From: Treponema sp. | GTDB taxonomy: Bacteria; Spirochaetota; Spirochaetia; Treponematales; Breznakiellaceae | DNA length: 6,968 nt | Direction of reading: 5' to 3' | NCBI GenBank assembly: GCA_009786715.1 | Contig: WQRN01000067.1 | Location: 1-6,968 of the forward strand | Shown: piece by piece, positions 1 through 6,030 of the stretch | Position numbering within the stretch: the stretch's first letter is position 1 | Layout: each line of letters opens with the position of its first letter | Made by a program: the position numbers and the translations under genes | Notes under the pieces: generated by a model | What the model saw: the letters and a program-made list of their open reading frames with translations, nothing else | The model's database searches: none | What the model was told of the DNA's origin: nothing

Positions 1-224
1 TACTGCTTTAATTCCTTTAAAACAGGAACCAAAGGATAATCAATCGCGTCGATAAAGGTTACGTTGACATCTCTCTGCCCGGTCGGTTTTACTTCGATTG
101 AGATATCGATGCGGTAATTGGTCGCGCCTTTTCCGAAATCAATAACAGCGACGCCTGTATAAAGCAATCTGTAGTAGATGGGGACATCTTTTCTTATCAT
201 GTCTTTGATCGTAATAATTTTCAT
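1..224 (-). CDS. Small hypothetical protein, start present, possibly cut at its stop codon
   Basis: The reading frame opens with ATG at 224 and stays open for 74 codons to the window edge. It starts MKIITIKDMIRKDVPIYYRL and ends ...PVLKELKQ. The next two bases are TA, so the gene could end exactly here (TAA or TAG) or continue. A purine-rich AAAGGA lies about 8 nt before the ATG. The start is 18 bp after the stop of the PilZ gene in the same direction, which makes it the next member of the same operon. The part seen has alternating polar and hydrophobic residues that suggest beta strands (YRIDISIEV, RDVNVTFID), with no signal peptide or membrane segment. I do not recognise the family. Location in a flagellar operon suggests, but does not show, a motility or signalling role. 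Confidence 0.72.
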   Translation of the reverse strand, partial: MKIITIKDMIRKDVPIYYRLLYTGVAVIDFGKGATNYRIDISIEVKPTGQRDVNVTFIDAIDYPLVPVLKELKQ

Positions 225-242
225 CTTTCGGTCCTTTTACCT

Positions 243-1358
243 TTATTCCCGGGCATATTCATAAACAAACGAATTAATCGCATTCATGGACTTCTGCGAC
301 AGCTTTAAAAACTTGATATGAATTATCGTGTTCATACCTGTCCGGTTTGTTCTTAAAACCTGTCCTAAAGCCGCTACATCCGAATCTCCTACAATACACT
401 CAATTTTAAACCTTGCGCCGACCTGTACAGGCGACATCATTTTGACAGAGCAGCCGCCGATTGAAATATCGGCGATGTTTCCCTTAAGCTGTCTTTTATC
501 GACAATTAAACGCTGCTTTTTGCCGCTGCCTTCGACAAGCACCAGATACAAAGAACCCGGTATTACAGCCTGCCTTCTTCTGAAACGTCTCTGCGATAAA
601 AAACGAAGGCGGTTTGAATGGGAGAGCTGCATTGTAGATCTCCCGTCCTTGGTTGAATAACCGATTACTTTGGTTTCAAACGAAAACCCTTTATTACTCT
701 TATTAAAAAATAATACGTTAAGTTTTGTACCCCTTTGCATTTTAACTTGGCTTCCAAGAACGGTTTTGGGAGCTTCCACCAAAAGATACTCGCCTTTGGC
801 GGATAATACGTTTATATTCATTTTATCCTTACCTGAGACAATTGTAAAGACTGTATCTTCCCTAATTTGGGCAGTGCTGGTTATAGCTCCGTATGCGCTG
901 TTTTCAAGGATATTTCTTACGGAAAAAAGAACCGCGATTTTCCGCTGGTTTTCACTGCCGGATCCCGATTGCTCTAAATATCTGAATGCTTTGCGGAAAT
1001 GCCTGTCTAAAAGAGCAGGGGTGGTTATGGATTTTTCCGGATCCTGAACCGCGTCAATCCTGAACGCAAAATCGAGCATTTTAGCTTGTTCATTGTTAAG
1101 ACCAATATTATTGGCTATACCCCGCAATTTTATCATTGCAAAAATACTGGAACCGCCGATGCTGGCGCTTTTTGATGAACCTTTTCCAGATTTTTTACCG
1201 CTGGGAATGCCGCCTTTTCTTGAATTAAGAAGGACAAGAAGAACAACAATTGCCGCTAAAACGCTGAAACCTATAATGATGTCGCGGGGGGTGGCTGTCG
1301 AATCCATATTAAAGTCTGTAGCGGATATCTGCAATGGATACAGGAATGCAAGGTTCAT
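243..1358 (-). CDS. Membrane-anchored PilZ-domain protein (YcgR-like, probable c-di-GMP receptor)
   Basis: A 371-aa protein. Residues about 27-44 (IIIGFSVLAAIVVLLVLL) form one transmembrane helix, followed by a basic Gly/Ser/Lys linker (about 45-70) that should lie in the cytoplasm. Residues about 75-160 look mostly helical. Residues about 175-250 are beta-rich and resemble the YcgR-type domain that precedes PilZ. The C-terminal part (about 255-370) is a PilZ domain with both c-di-GMP-binding signatures visible: an arginine cluster QRRFRRR at 256-262, giving RxxxR, and DISIGG at 297-302, matching D/NxSxxG. In the family these bind cyclic di-GMP, and YcgR then slows the motor. The start overlaps the stop of the 285-aa gene as ATGA, so translation is probably coupled. 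The internal Met18 has no ribosome site, so the first ATG is preferred. The membrane anchor differs from soluble YcgR. The PilZ call is strong; the brake role is inferred. Confidence 0.9.
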   Translation of the reverse strand: MNLAFLYPLQISATDFNMDSTATPRDIIIGFSVLAAIVVLLVLLNSRKGGIPSGKKSGKGSSKSASIGGSSIFAMIKLRGIANNIGLNNEQAKMLDFAFRIDAVQDPEKSITTPALLDRHFRKAFRYLEQSGSGSENQRKIAVLFSVRNILENSAYGAITSTAQIREDTVFTIVSGKDKMNINVLSAKGEYLLVEAPKTVLGSQVKMQRGTKLNVLFFNKSNKGFSFETKVIGYSTKDGRSTMQLSHSNRLRFLSQRRFRRRQAVIPGSLYLVLVEGSGKKQRLIVDKRQLKGNIADISIGGCSVKMMSPVQVGARFKIECIVGDSDVAALGQVLRTNRTGMNTIIHIKFLKLSQKSMNAINSFVYEYARE

Positions 1359-2212
1359 AGATTATCGCCTTGTCCGCTTTGGGCGGAATCTTTACAATTT
1401 TTTAAAATGCCGGCGTACAGATCTTTTAAACGCGGAGCCGCTTCATATTCGGATAAATCTCCCACAATGACCGTGTCGTGCTTTTCGTATGCTTCAAGAA
1501 GTTCTTTTATAACATTTTTAAAATCGCCGAAGTCCTGCGCGATTTTTTTAATATCCTGTTCCCCGGAAAGACAGCCTTGAGAGTTGAGCTGGTAAAAAAT
1601 ACGGATTATCTTTTCCGTTACAGCGGAAAAGAGCTGCAGTGTTTGAGACGCTCTCAGATCCTTGCCGGTTTGAATATCAAGGGGAAGATCCGTAAGGCGC
1701 GCGCATATTTCATTTAAAACAGGTTCAACTTTAATAAATTCTTCTATAGGGTCATTTACCTCGCGCTGGATTTCTTCCGTAATGGAGCGGAGGGTATGAG
1801 CTGAAATATCGTCCGATGAAAAAGTATTAAAAAAGTACGAATAAAGATCCGGCATTTGTTCGTATATAAACAATGCCTGCGCGCTTTCTTTCCATTTTTC
1901 AAAAAACTTTGTTTTATTTTCGAAAGGCGTTATTTCGTATTCGTTAATATCTTCCAAAAGGCTTAGTATGCAGGAAGCCGTGAGTTCCGCGATAACATTG
2001 GTATAAATATCAAGGGTTTTTACGCTTGTTATTTCCTTTTTAAAAATATCTTCAAGCATAGAGCTTGAGATATTCTGTCCGTCAAGGAGAACCCGGGAAA
2101 TACGGTGATCTGATTGTAAAAGCCATTGCTCAATGCCGGCGAATACTTCTCCGAGAGTTTTTTCGTTATCAAGGGCAAATTCAAGTTCCCTGTCGTTAAT
2201 TTTGATTATCAT
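1355..2212 (-). CDS. Hypothetical protein downstream of and coupled to fliD
   Basis: A 285-aa protein starting MIIKINDRELEF, which I cannot assign to a named family. The first 25 residues or so look like two beta strands and a turn; the rest is predicted by eye to be almost all alpha helix, rich in Glu, Asp, Leu and Ile, with no signal peptide and no membrane span, so it is probably cytoplasmic. Its start shares one base with the fliD stop (TAATG), and its own stop overlaps the PilZ start (ATGA), so all three are likely translated in a coupled way. GGAAG inside the last fliD codons serves as ribosome site, 3 nt before the ATG. In many bacteria the gene after fliD encodes a secretion chaperone (FliS or FliT). 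This protein is about twice their size and shows no clear likeness, so a chaperone role rests on position alone. Confidence 0.88.
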   Translation of the reverse strand: MIIKINDRELEFALDNEKTLGEVFAGIEQWLLQSDHRISRVLLDGQNISSSMLEDIFKKEITSVKTLDIYTNVIAELTASCILSLLEDINEYEITPFENKTKFFEKWKESAQALFIYEQMPDLYSYFFNTFSSDDISAHTLRSITEEIQREVNDPIEEFIKVEPVLNEICARLTDLPLDIQTGKDLRASQTLQLFSAVTEKIIRIFYQLNSQGCLSGEQDIKKIAQDFGDFKNVIKELLEAYEKHDTVIVGDLSEYEAAPRLKDLYAGILKNCKDSAQSGQGDNL

Positions 2213-4278
2213 TATCTTCCGCCGCGGTTTTGCTGACTGAAATTATCCAGAGAGTTGGATAACTGTTCCATTCTGGAATAAGCGGATTCCATTCTTGCGT
2301 ATTGTATGCGCAGATCCTGTTCTTTTGAAGCGAGCTGGCGATCAAGGGACGCGATCCGCCTTTCATCCTGATTGATGCGCGAATCAATTGTGCCCGTTTT
2401 TAGGGAAATAATTCCGCCCAGTTCCACAAACGGTTTTACAAGAGCTTCTACGTTAAACGCGACGCCTGTATCGGCGATCATGTCGCCTGATGTATCGTTT
2501 CCGAAAAGCTCTTTAATCGCGGGAATCTTTGTTTCAAGCGCGGCATCAAGGGCTTTTTCGTCTATTTCAAGATATCCGCGCAGTCTGGACGGATCGTAAC
2601 CTGTATTTCTCGCGGCGTTGGAACTGACTCCGATCTGCGCGAGAAGAGTTAAATCTCTTTCAAGGCTGGTGGGGTAGGGCGCTGTGATTGTTCTTTGAAG
2701 ATTATTTTTTAAAGTGTTCAAGGTTGAGTCTCCCGCGAACGCGCCGAGGCGGGTTTTCATTTCTTCGGCTTCCTCTCTGGAAAGGTATGTTAGTTCATCT
2801 ACAAGGCGCTCATCCCCGCGGATATTCGGCGCTTTTAAATCAGGAGTAGCATTGCCTCTTGAACTTATTAAAATATTTATTTCAGCCATCAATCTGTTGT
2901 AGTTTCCAACAAATGAAATGATCGATTCCTTAACAGCTTCCTTGTTGCCGGTTATTTTTAATTCAACAGGTTTATCTGAAACGCCCCGGACATTCAGCGT
3001 GACGTCGGGAACGAGATCATCTATGTTGTTTGAAGGGCGCGTAATTTCAATGCCTTCCATCGCGATAATGGCGTCACGCGAAGCAGAAACGGCGTTCATA
3101 GGTTTTAATCCGCCTGAAGAGGAAGGATCCAAAATTTCAATTTTGCCGACAGAAACCTCTCTGTGCGTGTTTGTGTTCTCGATATTCAGCGAGGCAATAG
3201 TTCTTCCGCGCGCGATTTCCGCCAGATCGTACTGCCTTGCGACAGGAGAGCTTGAATCGCTTATCGCGGGAAGTTTCTGGCTTGTGCCGTCGGAAAATAC
3301 AAGGTTTAAAACAGCCATATCGTCATGGCGCACAGGAACAACGGGAGGAGTGTATTCAGGCATCGGCGATGAAGAAGGCGCGTTTTCAATTGTTATCCCG
3401 CCGTAAGTTACAGAACTTGTCGGAACTGCGGGACCTGGCGGCGGAGGAGGAGAGCTAAAGACTTCTTCGGTTCCAACCTTTGTTTGTGTCTGAAGGCGAA
3501 GAACAAGAGGAGAATCCGAATCAATTTGCATATTAATCGGAATAGATACCGTAGAAAGAGCTGCGGCCTTTAATACCCCGTTATCTACCGATACATTGGC
3601 GGCATTCTGCCCGCTTTTATTTATAGCAGTGTCGCTTACATTGACGGCTTTTAAAGTGTCATTGCTTCTTTCCATCATGCCTAAATTAACCGCAAGAGAC
3701 GAAGCGTCATTGGAAAAGCCGAGCCTGTTCGCTGAACCTGTCAATTTTGATTCGAGCATAAGAGAAAGGGTTCCCGGCTGCACCGCAATAAGGGAAGCCG
3801 CTATTTTATCCCGGCCGCGGTTGTTGACAGTTTCAACAAAATTTCTAAGAGTGCCGCCGCGGTAATTGATTGATACTTCATCATTGCCGACAGAAAAAGT
3901 GTAAGTGCCGGCTTCTATTCTGGTTTTTTCTTCAAGAGGGCGCGAAAGAAAACGATCAGCCTGCGCTGTCTGTTTTACTGTGAATTTAAACATCTGTTCG
4001 CTGGCTTCTCTGGTGGCGATTGCCGTAATTACGGATTCGTCGGAACTCTGCCCAAGTCTTTCGTTAAACGGGTTTTGAAAAGAGTAGAGCATACGGGCGC
4101 TGTCGCGTAAAGTTGTGATCCGCTTGCCTATTTCCTGCCAATAGCTTTTCTGTATAGAAAGAGTATCGATATTATTTTGAGCTCTGTCTCTGGGAATCCG
4201 TTCAAGTTTCATCAGGTCATCGATCATTTTATCGGTACTGAACCTGCTTTTTACTCCCGGTACGTAAATATCGGACAT
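2212..4278 (-). CDS. fliD: Flagellar filament cap protein FliD (hook-associated protein 2)
   Basis: A 688-aa protein, near the size expected for spirochaete FliD. FliD forms the cap at the filament tip under which exported flagellin subunits are folded into place; in spirochaetes this happens in the periplasm. The N-terminal domain (about 5-110) has the typical SDIYVPGVKSRFSTDKMID start and a helical D0-like stretch. The C-terminal FliD domain starts near 402 (AIIAMEGIEITRPSNNIDDL) and ends in a long helix with coiled-coil character (about 630-680). The middle third (about 215-400) is variable and holds a Pro/Ser-rich stretch at 275-316, including five consecutive prolines at 277-281. A purine run (GAGGGGGAG) ends about 11 nt before the ATG. 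flaG lies 63 bp upstream; the next gene overlaps the stop by one base. No export signal peptide is present, as expected for a type III substrate. Confidence 0.96.
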   Translation of the reverse strand: MSDIYVPGVKSRFSTDKMIDDLMKLERIPRDRAQNNIDTLSIQKSYWQEIGKRITTLRDSARMLYSFQNPFNERLGQSSDESVITAIATREASEQMFKFTVKQTAQADRFLSRPLEEKTRIEAGTYTFSVGNDEVSINYRGGTLRNFVETVNNRGRDKIAASLIAVQPGTLSLMLESKLTGSANRLGFSNDASSLAVNLGMMERSNDTLKAVNVSDTAINKSGQNAANVSVDNGVLKAAALSTVSIPINMQIDSDSPLVLRLQTQTKVGTEEVFSSPPPPPGPAVPTSSVTYGGITIENAPSSSPMPEYTPPVVPVRHDDMAVLNLVFSDGTSQKLPAISDSSSPVARQYDLAEIARGRTIASLNIENTNTHREVSVGKIEILDPSSSGGLKPMNAVSASRDAIIAMEGIEITRPSNNIDDLVPDVTLNVRGVSDKPVELKITGNKEAVKESIISFVGNYNRLMAEINILISSRGNATPDLKAPNIRGDERLVDELTYLSREEAEEMKTRLGAFAGDSTLNTLKNNLQRTITAPYPTSLERDLTLLAQIGVSSNAARNTGYDPSRLRGYLEIDEKALDAALETKIPAIKELFGNDTSGDMIADTGVAFNVEALVKPFVELGGIISLKTGTIDSRINQDERRIASLDRQLASKEQDLRIQYARMESAYSRMEQLSNSLDNFSQQNRGGR

Positions 4279-4315
4279 AAACCTGAATTCTCCCCCTCTA
4301 ACTTTTGACAGGCTT

Positions 4316-4333
4316 TAACCGCAGAAACGGTTA
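4316..4333. repeat. Short inverted repeat between flaG and fliD
   Basis: A 6-bp perfect stem (TAACCG / CGGTTA) around a 6-nt loop lies in the 63-bp gap between flaG and fliD. In the direction of transcription it is followed by AAAGCC rather than a T run, so it is not a convincing terminator. It might be a processing or stability element, or chance. Confidence 0.35.
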
Positions 4334-4341
4334 TTTGTAAA

Positions 4342-4665
4342 CTAGACCATTTGGTCAAACAAAAGGCCGATAGCTTCTCTAAGGTTGCTGTGCAGCCTCT
4401 GCAATTCCTCCGGCGGCAGTTCCTTTATGACTCTATCGGTTTCTCTGTCGATTACCTTGACGATAACCTGATTTGAGTCATGTTTCACCTCGAACTGCAG
4501 TTTCCTGTTAAAAGCAAGACCAATCTTTTCCAAATCTGCTGCTGTAGATTGAATCATCTGAGGTTTTACTTTTGTTTCCGGTTGAGTAAGCTGCTGCCTA
4601 GCTGCCTGCGCCATTTCGGCAACGGGCATCGGCGAGACGTGAAATCCCACACTTGCTACAGACAT
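4342..4665 (-). CDS. flaG: FlaG family flagellar protein
   Basis: A 107-aa protein. The FlaG domain fills the second half: LQFEVKHDSNQVIVKVIDRE (about 55-74) continuing to IKELPPEELQRL and ending in GLLFDQMV, the characteristic C-terminal block. The first 40 residues are low in order and Gln/Ala rich, usual for the family. FlaG proteins sit next to flagellin and fliD genes and in some bacteria affect filament length; the mechanism is unclear. An in-frame ATG further upstream at 4740 would add 25 residues, but the ATG at 4665 is chosen because a perfect GGAGGT lies 6 nt before it and the extra residues show no family likeness. It lies 184 bp after the upstream flaB stop, beyond a terminator, and 63 bp before fliD. 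Its own promoter was not found with confidence. Confidence 0.93.
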   Translation of the reverse strand: MSVASVGFHVSPMPVAEMAQAARQQLTQPETKVKPQMIQSTAADLEKIGLAFNRKLQFEVKHDSNQVIVKVIDRETDRVIKELPPEELQRLHSNLREAIGLLFDQMV

Positions 4666-4679
4666 GATATACCTCCATG

Positions 4680-4706
4680 TAAAAATCTGAACAATCGTTC
4701 CGATAA
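4680..4706 (+). promoter_or_regulatory. Candidate sigma-28 (FliA) promoter on the plus strand, antisense to the operon
   Basis: TAAA at 4680-4683, exactly 15 nt, then TCCGATAA at 4699-4706. This matches the enteric flagellar sigma consensus (TAAA-N15-GCCGATAA) at 11 of 12 defined positions. It points to the right, opposite to all genes here, and would start RNA near 4713 inside the flaB-flaG gap, heading into the flaB terminator and 3' end. The motif match is seen directly; activity is inferred. Confidence 0.4.
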
Positions 4707-4750
4707 GACCCGAACAAAAGTCCAAATCATTTTCCGCCAATCCCTGGCAG

Positions 4751-4789
4751 AAAAAATAAAGAGAGTGGAGGCGCGAACTCCACTTTCTT
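4751..4789 (-). terminator. Intrinsic terminator after the second flaB gene
   Basis: On the minus strand a 12-position stem with one mismatch (AAGAAAGTGGAG pairing with CTCCACTCTCTT, 7-nt loop TTCGCGC) is followed by TATTTTTT. It starts about 60 nt after the flaB stop. This is a textbook Rho-independent terminator and should set flagellin transcript ends apart from the flaG-fliD operon. On the plus strand the same stem is followed by TTTCTTGTT, so it could also stop opposing transcription weakly. Confidence 0.85.
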
Positions 4790-4849
4790 GTTACGAAAAA
4801 AAGACGACGTCCAGAAGTCTCTTAATTCGTTGTTTTTAAATAATGAAAA

Positions 4850-5704
4850 CTATGAGAGCAGCTGCAAGACCGACTGAGTGCGAAGGTTGGCCTGTGCCAA
4901 CATTGCGGTTCCGGTCTGGCCCAGGATGGAATCCCTTGTGTAGTCAACCATCTTTGACGCCATGTTTGTATCCCTGATGCGGGATTCTGCTGCTTGCAGG
5001 TTTTCCGCTGCAATGGCTACGCCATGAGCAGCAATTTCGAAACGGTTCTGATAAGCGCCCAGGTCTGCACGCTGTTTTGAGACAACTTTTAAAGCCGAAT
5101 CAATAGTGCCGATAGCAAGGTTTGCTTCCGCAGGGTCTGAAATCGAAAGTTTGCCGTCATTTCCCTGTGAATCTGTCAAACCAAGAGCAGTAGCGGTCAT
5201 GCTGTTTACATAGACTCTTGAATTCTGGTCCATGTTTGCTCCAATCTGCAACTGCATAATTCTGCCCGAAGGTGAGTCAAATGCAAACGCACCTGTAAGC
5301 ATGTTCATGCCGTTAAATTGGGCATGACTTGCAATCCGGTTTACTTCGTCTACCAGCTGGGAAACTTCGACCTGGATCTGCATACGATCTTCGTCCGAAT
5401 AAATTCCGTTGGCTGACTGTACCGATAATTCCCTAAGACGGTGCAGGATATCCTGTGTTTCCTGAAGGTAACCTTCAGTAGCCTGGATAAAAGACACGCC
5501 GTTCTGGATGTTGCGTTCGGCCTGATGCAATCCGCGAATCTGGCTTCTCATTTTTTCAGAAACCGCAAGTCCGGAAGCATCATCACCAGCTCTGTTAATC
5601 CTCATACCGGAGCTTAATTTCTCCATGTTCTTGGTTAACGTCTCCTGGGTTACGCCGAGCTGACGATCGGCGTACATGGCGCTTAAGTTGTGATTAATAA
5701 TCAT
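4850..5704 (-). CDS. flaB: Flagellar filament core flagellin FlaB (second paralogue, FlaB3-like by position)
   Basis: A 284-aa flagellin with the compact D0-D1 layout of spirochaete FlaB and no large D2/D3 insert. The N-terminal domain runs from [10 protein letters not shown] to about residue 138 ([20 protein letters not shown], then [13 protein letters not shown]). The central linker (about 139-195) differs most from the neighbouring paralogue. The C-terminal domain (about 200-284) has [23 protein letters not shown] and [18 protein letters not shown]. It is exported by the flagellar type III system into the periplasm and polymerises as filament core, under a FlaA sheath in spirochaetes. The ATG at 5704 is chosen over one 15 codons upstream because GGAGGG lies 6 nt before it and the protein then starts exactly as FlaB should. 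The paralogue number is inferred from gene order in T. pallidum. Confidence 0.95.
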   Translation of the reverse strand: MIINHNLSAMYADRQLGVTQETLTKNMEKLSSGMRINRAGDDASGLAVSEKMRSQIRGLHQAERNIQNGVSFIQATEGYLQETQDILHRLRELSVQSANGIYSDEDRMQIQVEVSQLVDEVNRIASHAQFNGMNMLTGAFAFDSPSGRIMQLQIGANMDQNSRVYVNSMTATALGLTDSQGNDGKLSISDPAEANLAIGTIDSALKVVSKQRADLGAYQNRFEIAAHGVAIAAENLQAAESRIRDTNMASKMVDYTRDSILGQTGTAMLAQANLRTQSVLQLLS

Positions 5705-5751
5705 TTTATACCCTCCATGTTTTTGCTTAACCCCGGCAATCCTTGCCAAGG
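5705..5751 (-). promoter_or_regulatory. flaB leader with ribosome site and two possible CsrA-binding sites
   Basis: The ribosome site GGAGGG (5711-5716) is embedded in ACATGGAGG, which fits the CsrA target ACA-N-GGA. About 20 nt upstream, GGCAA-GGA-TTGCC can form a 5-bp hairpin, seen reversed on the plus strand at 5735-5747, with GGA in its loop, the typical presentation of a CsrA site. A competing stem CCTT-GGC-AAGG (5741-5751) would exclude this one. Two sites, one over the ribosome site, mirror known flagellin control by CsrA in Bacillus hag. The sequence pattern is seen; binding is inferred. Confidence 0.4.
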
Positions 5752-5800
5752 TCGTTCCGCGGGAGCGGTAAAAGGTGACAGTTTCGCGCCGCCGCCCCTG

Positions 5801-5826
5801 TTATCCGCAACAGAACGAAACGGTTA
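5801..5826 (-). promoter_or_regulatory. Candidate sigma-28 (FliA) promoter of the second flaB gene
   Basis: On the minus strand GCGGATAA (5801-5808) matches the sigma-28 -10 box GCCGATAA at 7 of 8 bases, with TAAC 14 nt upstream (5823-5826), or ATAA at 15 nt, as the -35 element. Transcription would start near 5793 and give a leader of about 90 nt before the flaB ATG. Flagellin genes in Treponema are known to be sigma-28 targets, which supports the call. Confidence 0.55.
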
Positions 5827-5864
5827 TTGACACGCAATTATGAAAATCACATAAGACGCCAAAC

Positions 5865-5883
5865 CCCGCTTTGAAAAAGCGGG
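5865..5883. other. GC-rich hairpin in the flaB-flaB gap
   Basis: A perfect 8-bp stem, CCCGCTTT / AAAGCGGG with a 3-nt loop, extendable by two A-T pairs past a bulged C. It resembles a terminator stem, but neither side carries a good T run (GTTTGG on the minus strand, TTATG on the plus strand). It lies just upstream of the sigma-28 candidate. Confidence 0.45.
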
Positions 5884-5896
5884 TTATGAAAATAAT

Positions 5897-5908
5897 CGTT
5901 TCGAAACG
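5897..5908. repeat. 12-bp perfect palindrome CGTTTCGAAACG
   Basis: A perfect palindrome about 70 bp upstream of the sigma-28 -35 element. It could be an operator for a dimeric regulator or part of RNA folding. I recognise no specific regulator. Confidence 0.35.
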
Positions 5909-5918
5909 TCCCGCGCAA

Positions 5919-5942
5919 TTAACCGATCTTTCGACTGGTTAA
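5919..5942. repeat. Dyad TTAACC...GGTTAA with inner stem
   Basis: A perfect 6-bp inverted repeat 12 bases apart. On the minus strand the interior adds three more pairs (one a G-T wobble) past one mismatch and closes on a GAAA loop. It may be an RNA hairpin or a protein-binding dyad. Confidence 0.35.
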
Positions 5943-5972
5943 ATGGCTGGAGAGATTCTGTCAAATATCGCT

Positions 5973-6005
5973 GCCTTAAAAAAGGCTAAAAGTCCGAAGG
6001 ACTTT
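5973..6005 (-). terminator. Probable intrinsic terminator after the first flaB gene, with an overlapping second hairpin
   Basis: On the minus strand AAAGTCC-TTC-GGACTTT (5989-6005) is a perfect 7-bp stem followed by TTAGCC and then TTTTTT (5978-5983). That T run is itself the loop and part of the stem of a second small hairpin, GCCTT-TTTT-AAGGC (5973-5986). It lies about 110 nt after the flagellin stop. It probably ends the first flaB transcript. The T run is separated from the stem by a few bases, so it may be leaky. Confidence 0.6.
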
Positions 6006-6030
6006 CAAAAAACTTCACTTTGGTCAGAGG

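Noticed and set aside
328..1470. Plus-strand open frames opposite the PilZ gene
   Set aside because: They overlap a well-supported gene fully, lack recognisable domains and are shadows of its codon usage.
2372..3865. Several plus-strand open frames opposite fliD
   Set aside because: They are antisense to a clear FliD coding region, with no ribosome sites of note or family likeness.
4689..4700. GAAC-N4-GTTC dyad resembling a Gram-positive-type LexA box
   Set aside because: It matches only a short core, lies within the spacer of the plus-strand sigma-28 candidate, and an SOS role before flaG has no other support.
4666..4740. N-terminal extension of flaG by 25 residues from an ATG at 4740
   Set aside because: The ATG at 4665 has a perfect GGAGGT at good spacing and the extension shows no flagellar likeness; it is untranslated leader.
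5705..5749. N-terminal extension of the second flaB by 15 residues from an ATG at 5749
   Set aside because: FlaB proteins begin MIINHN, and the ribosome site GGAGGG sits right before that ATG.
5825..5854. Sigma-70-like promoter on the plus strand (TTGACA, 17 nt, CATAAG)
   Set aside because: The -10 is only a partial match and no plus-strand gene or stable RNA follows; left as a weak possibility.
5936..5964. Sigma-70-like promoter on the minus strand (TTGACA, 17 nt, TAACCA)
   Set aside because: The -35 is perfect but the -10 is very poor and lies inside a dyad; the sigma-28 candidate further downstream fits better.
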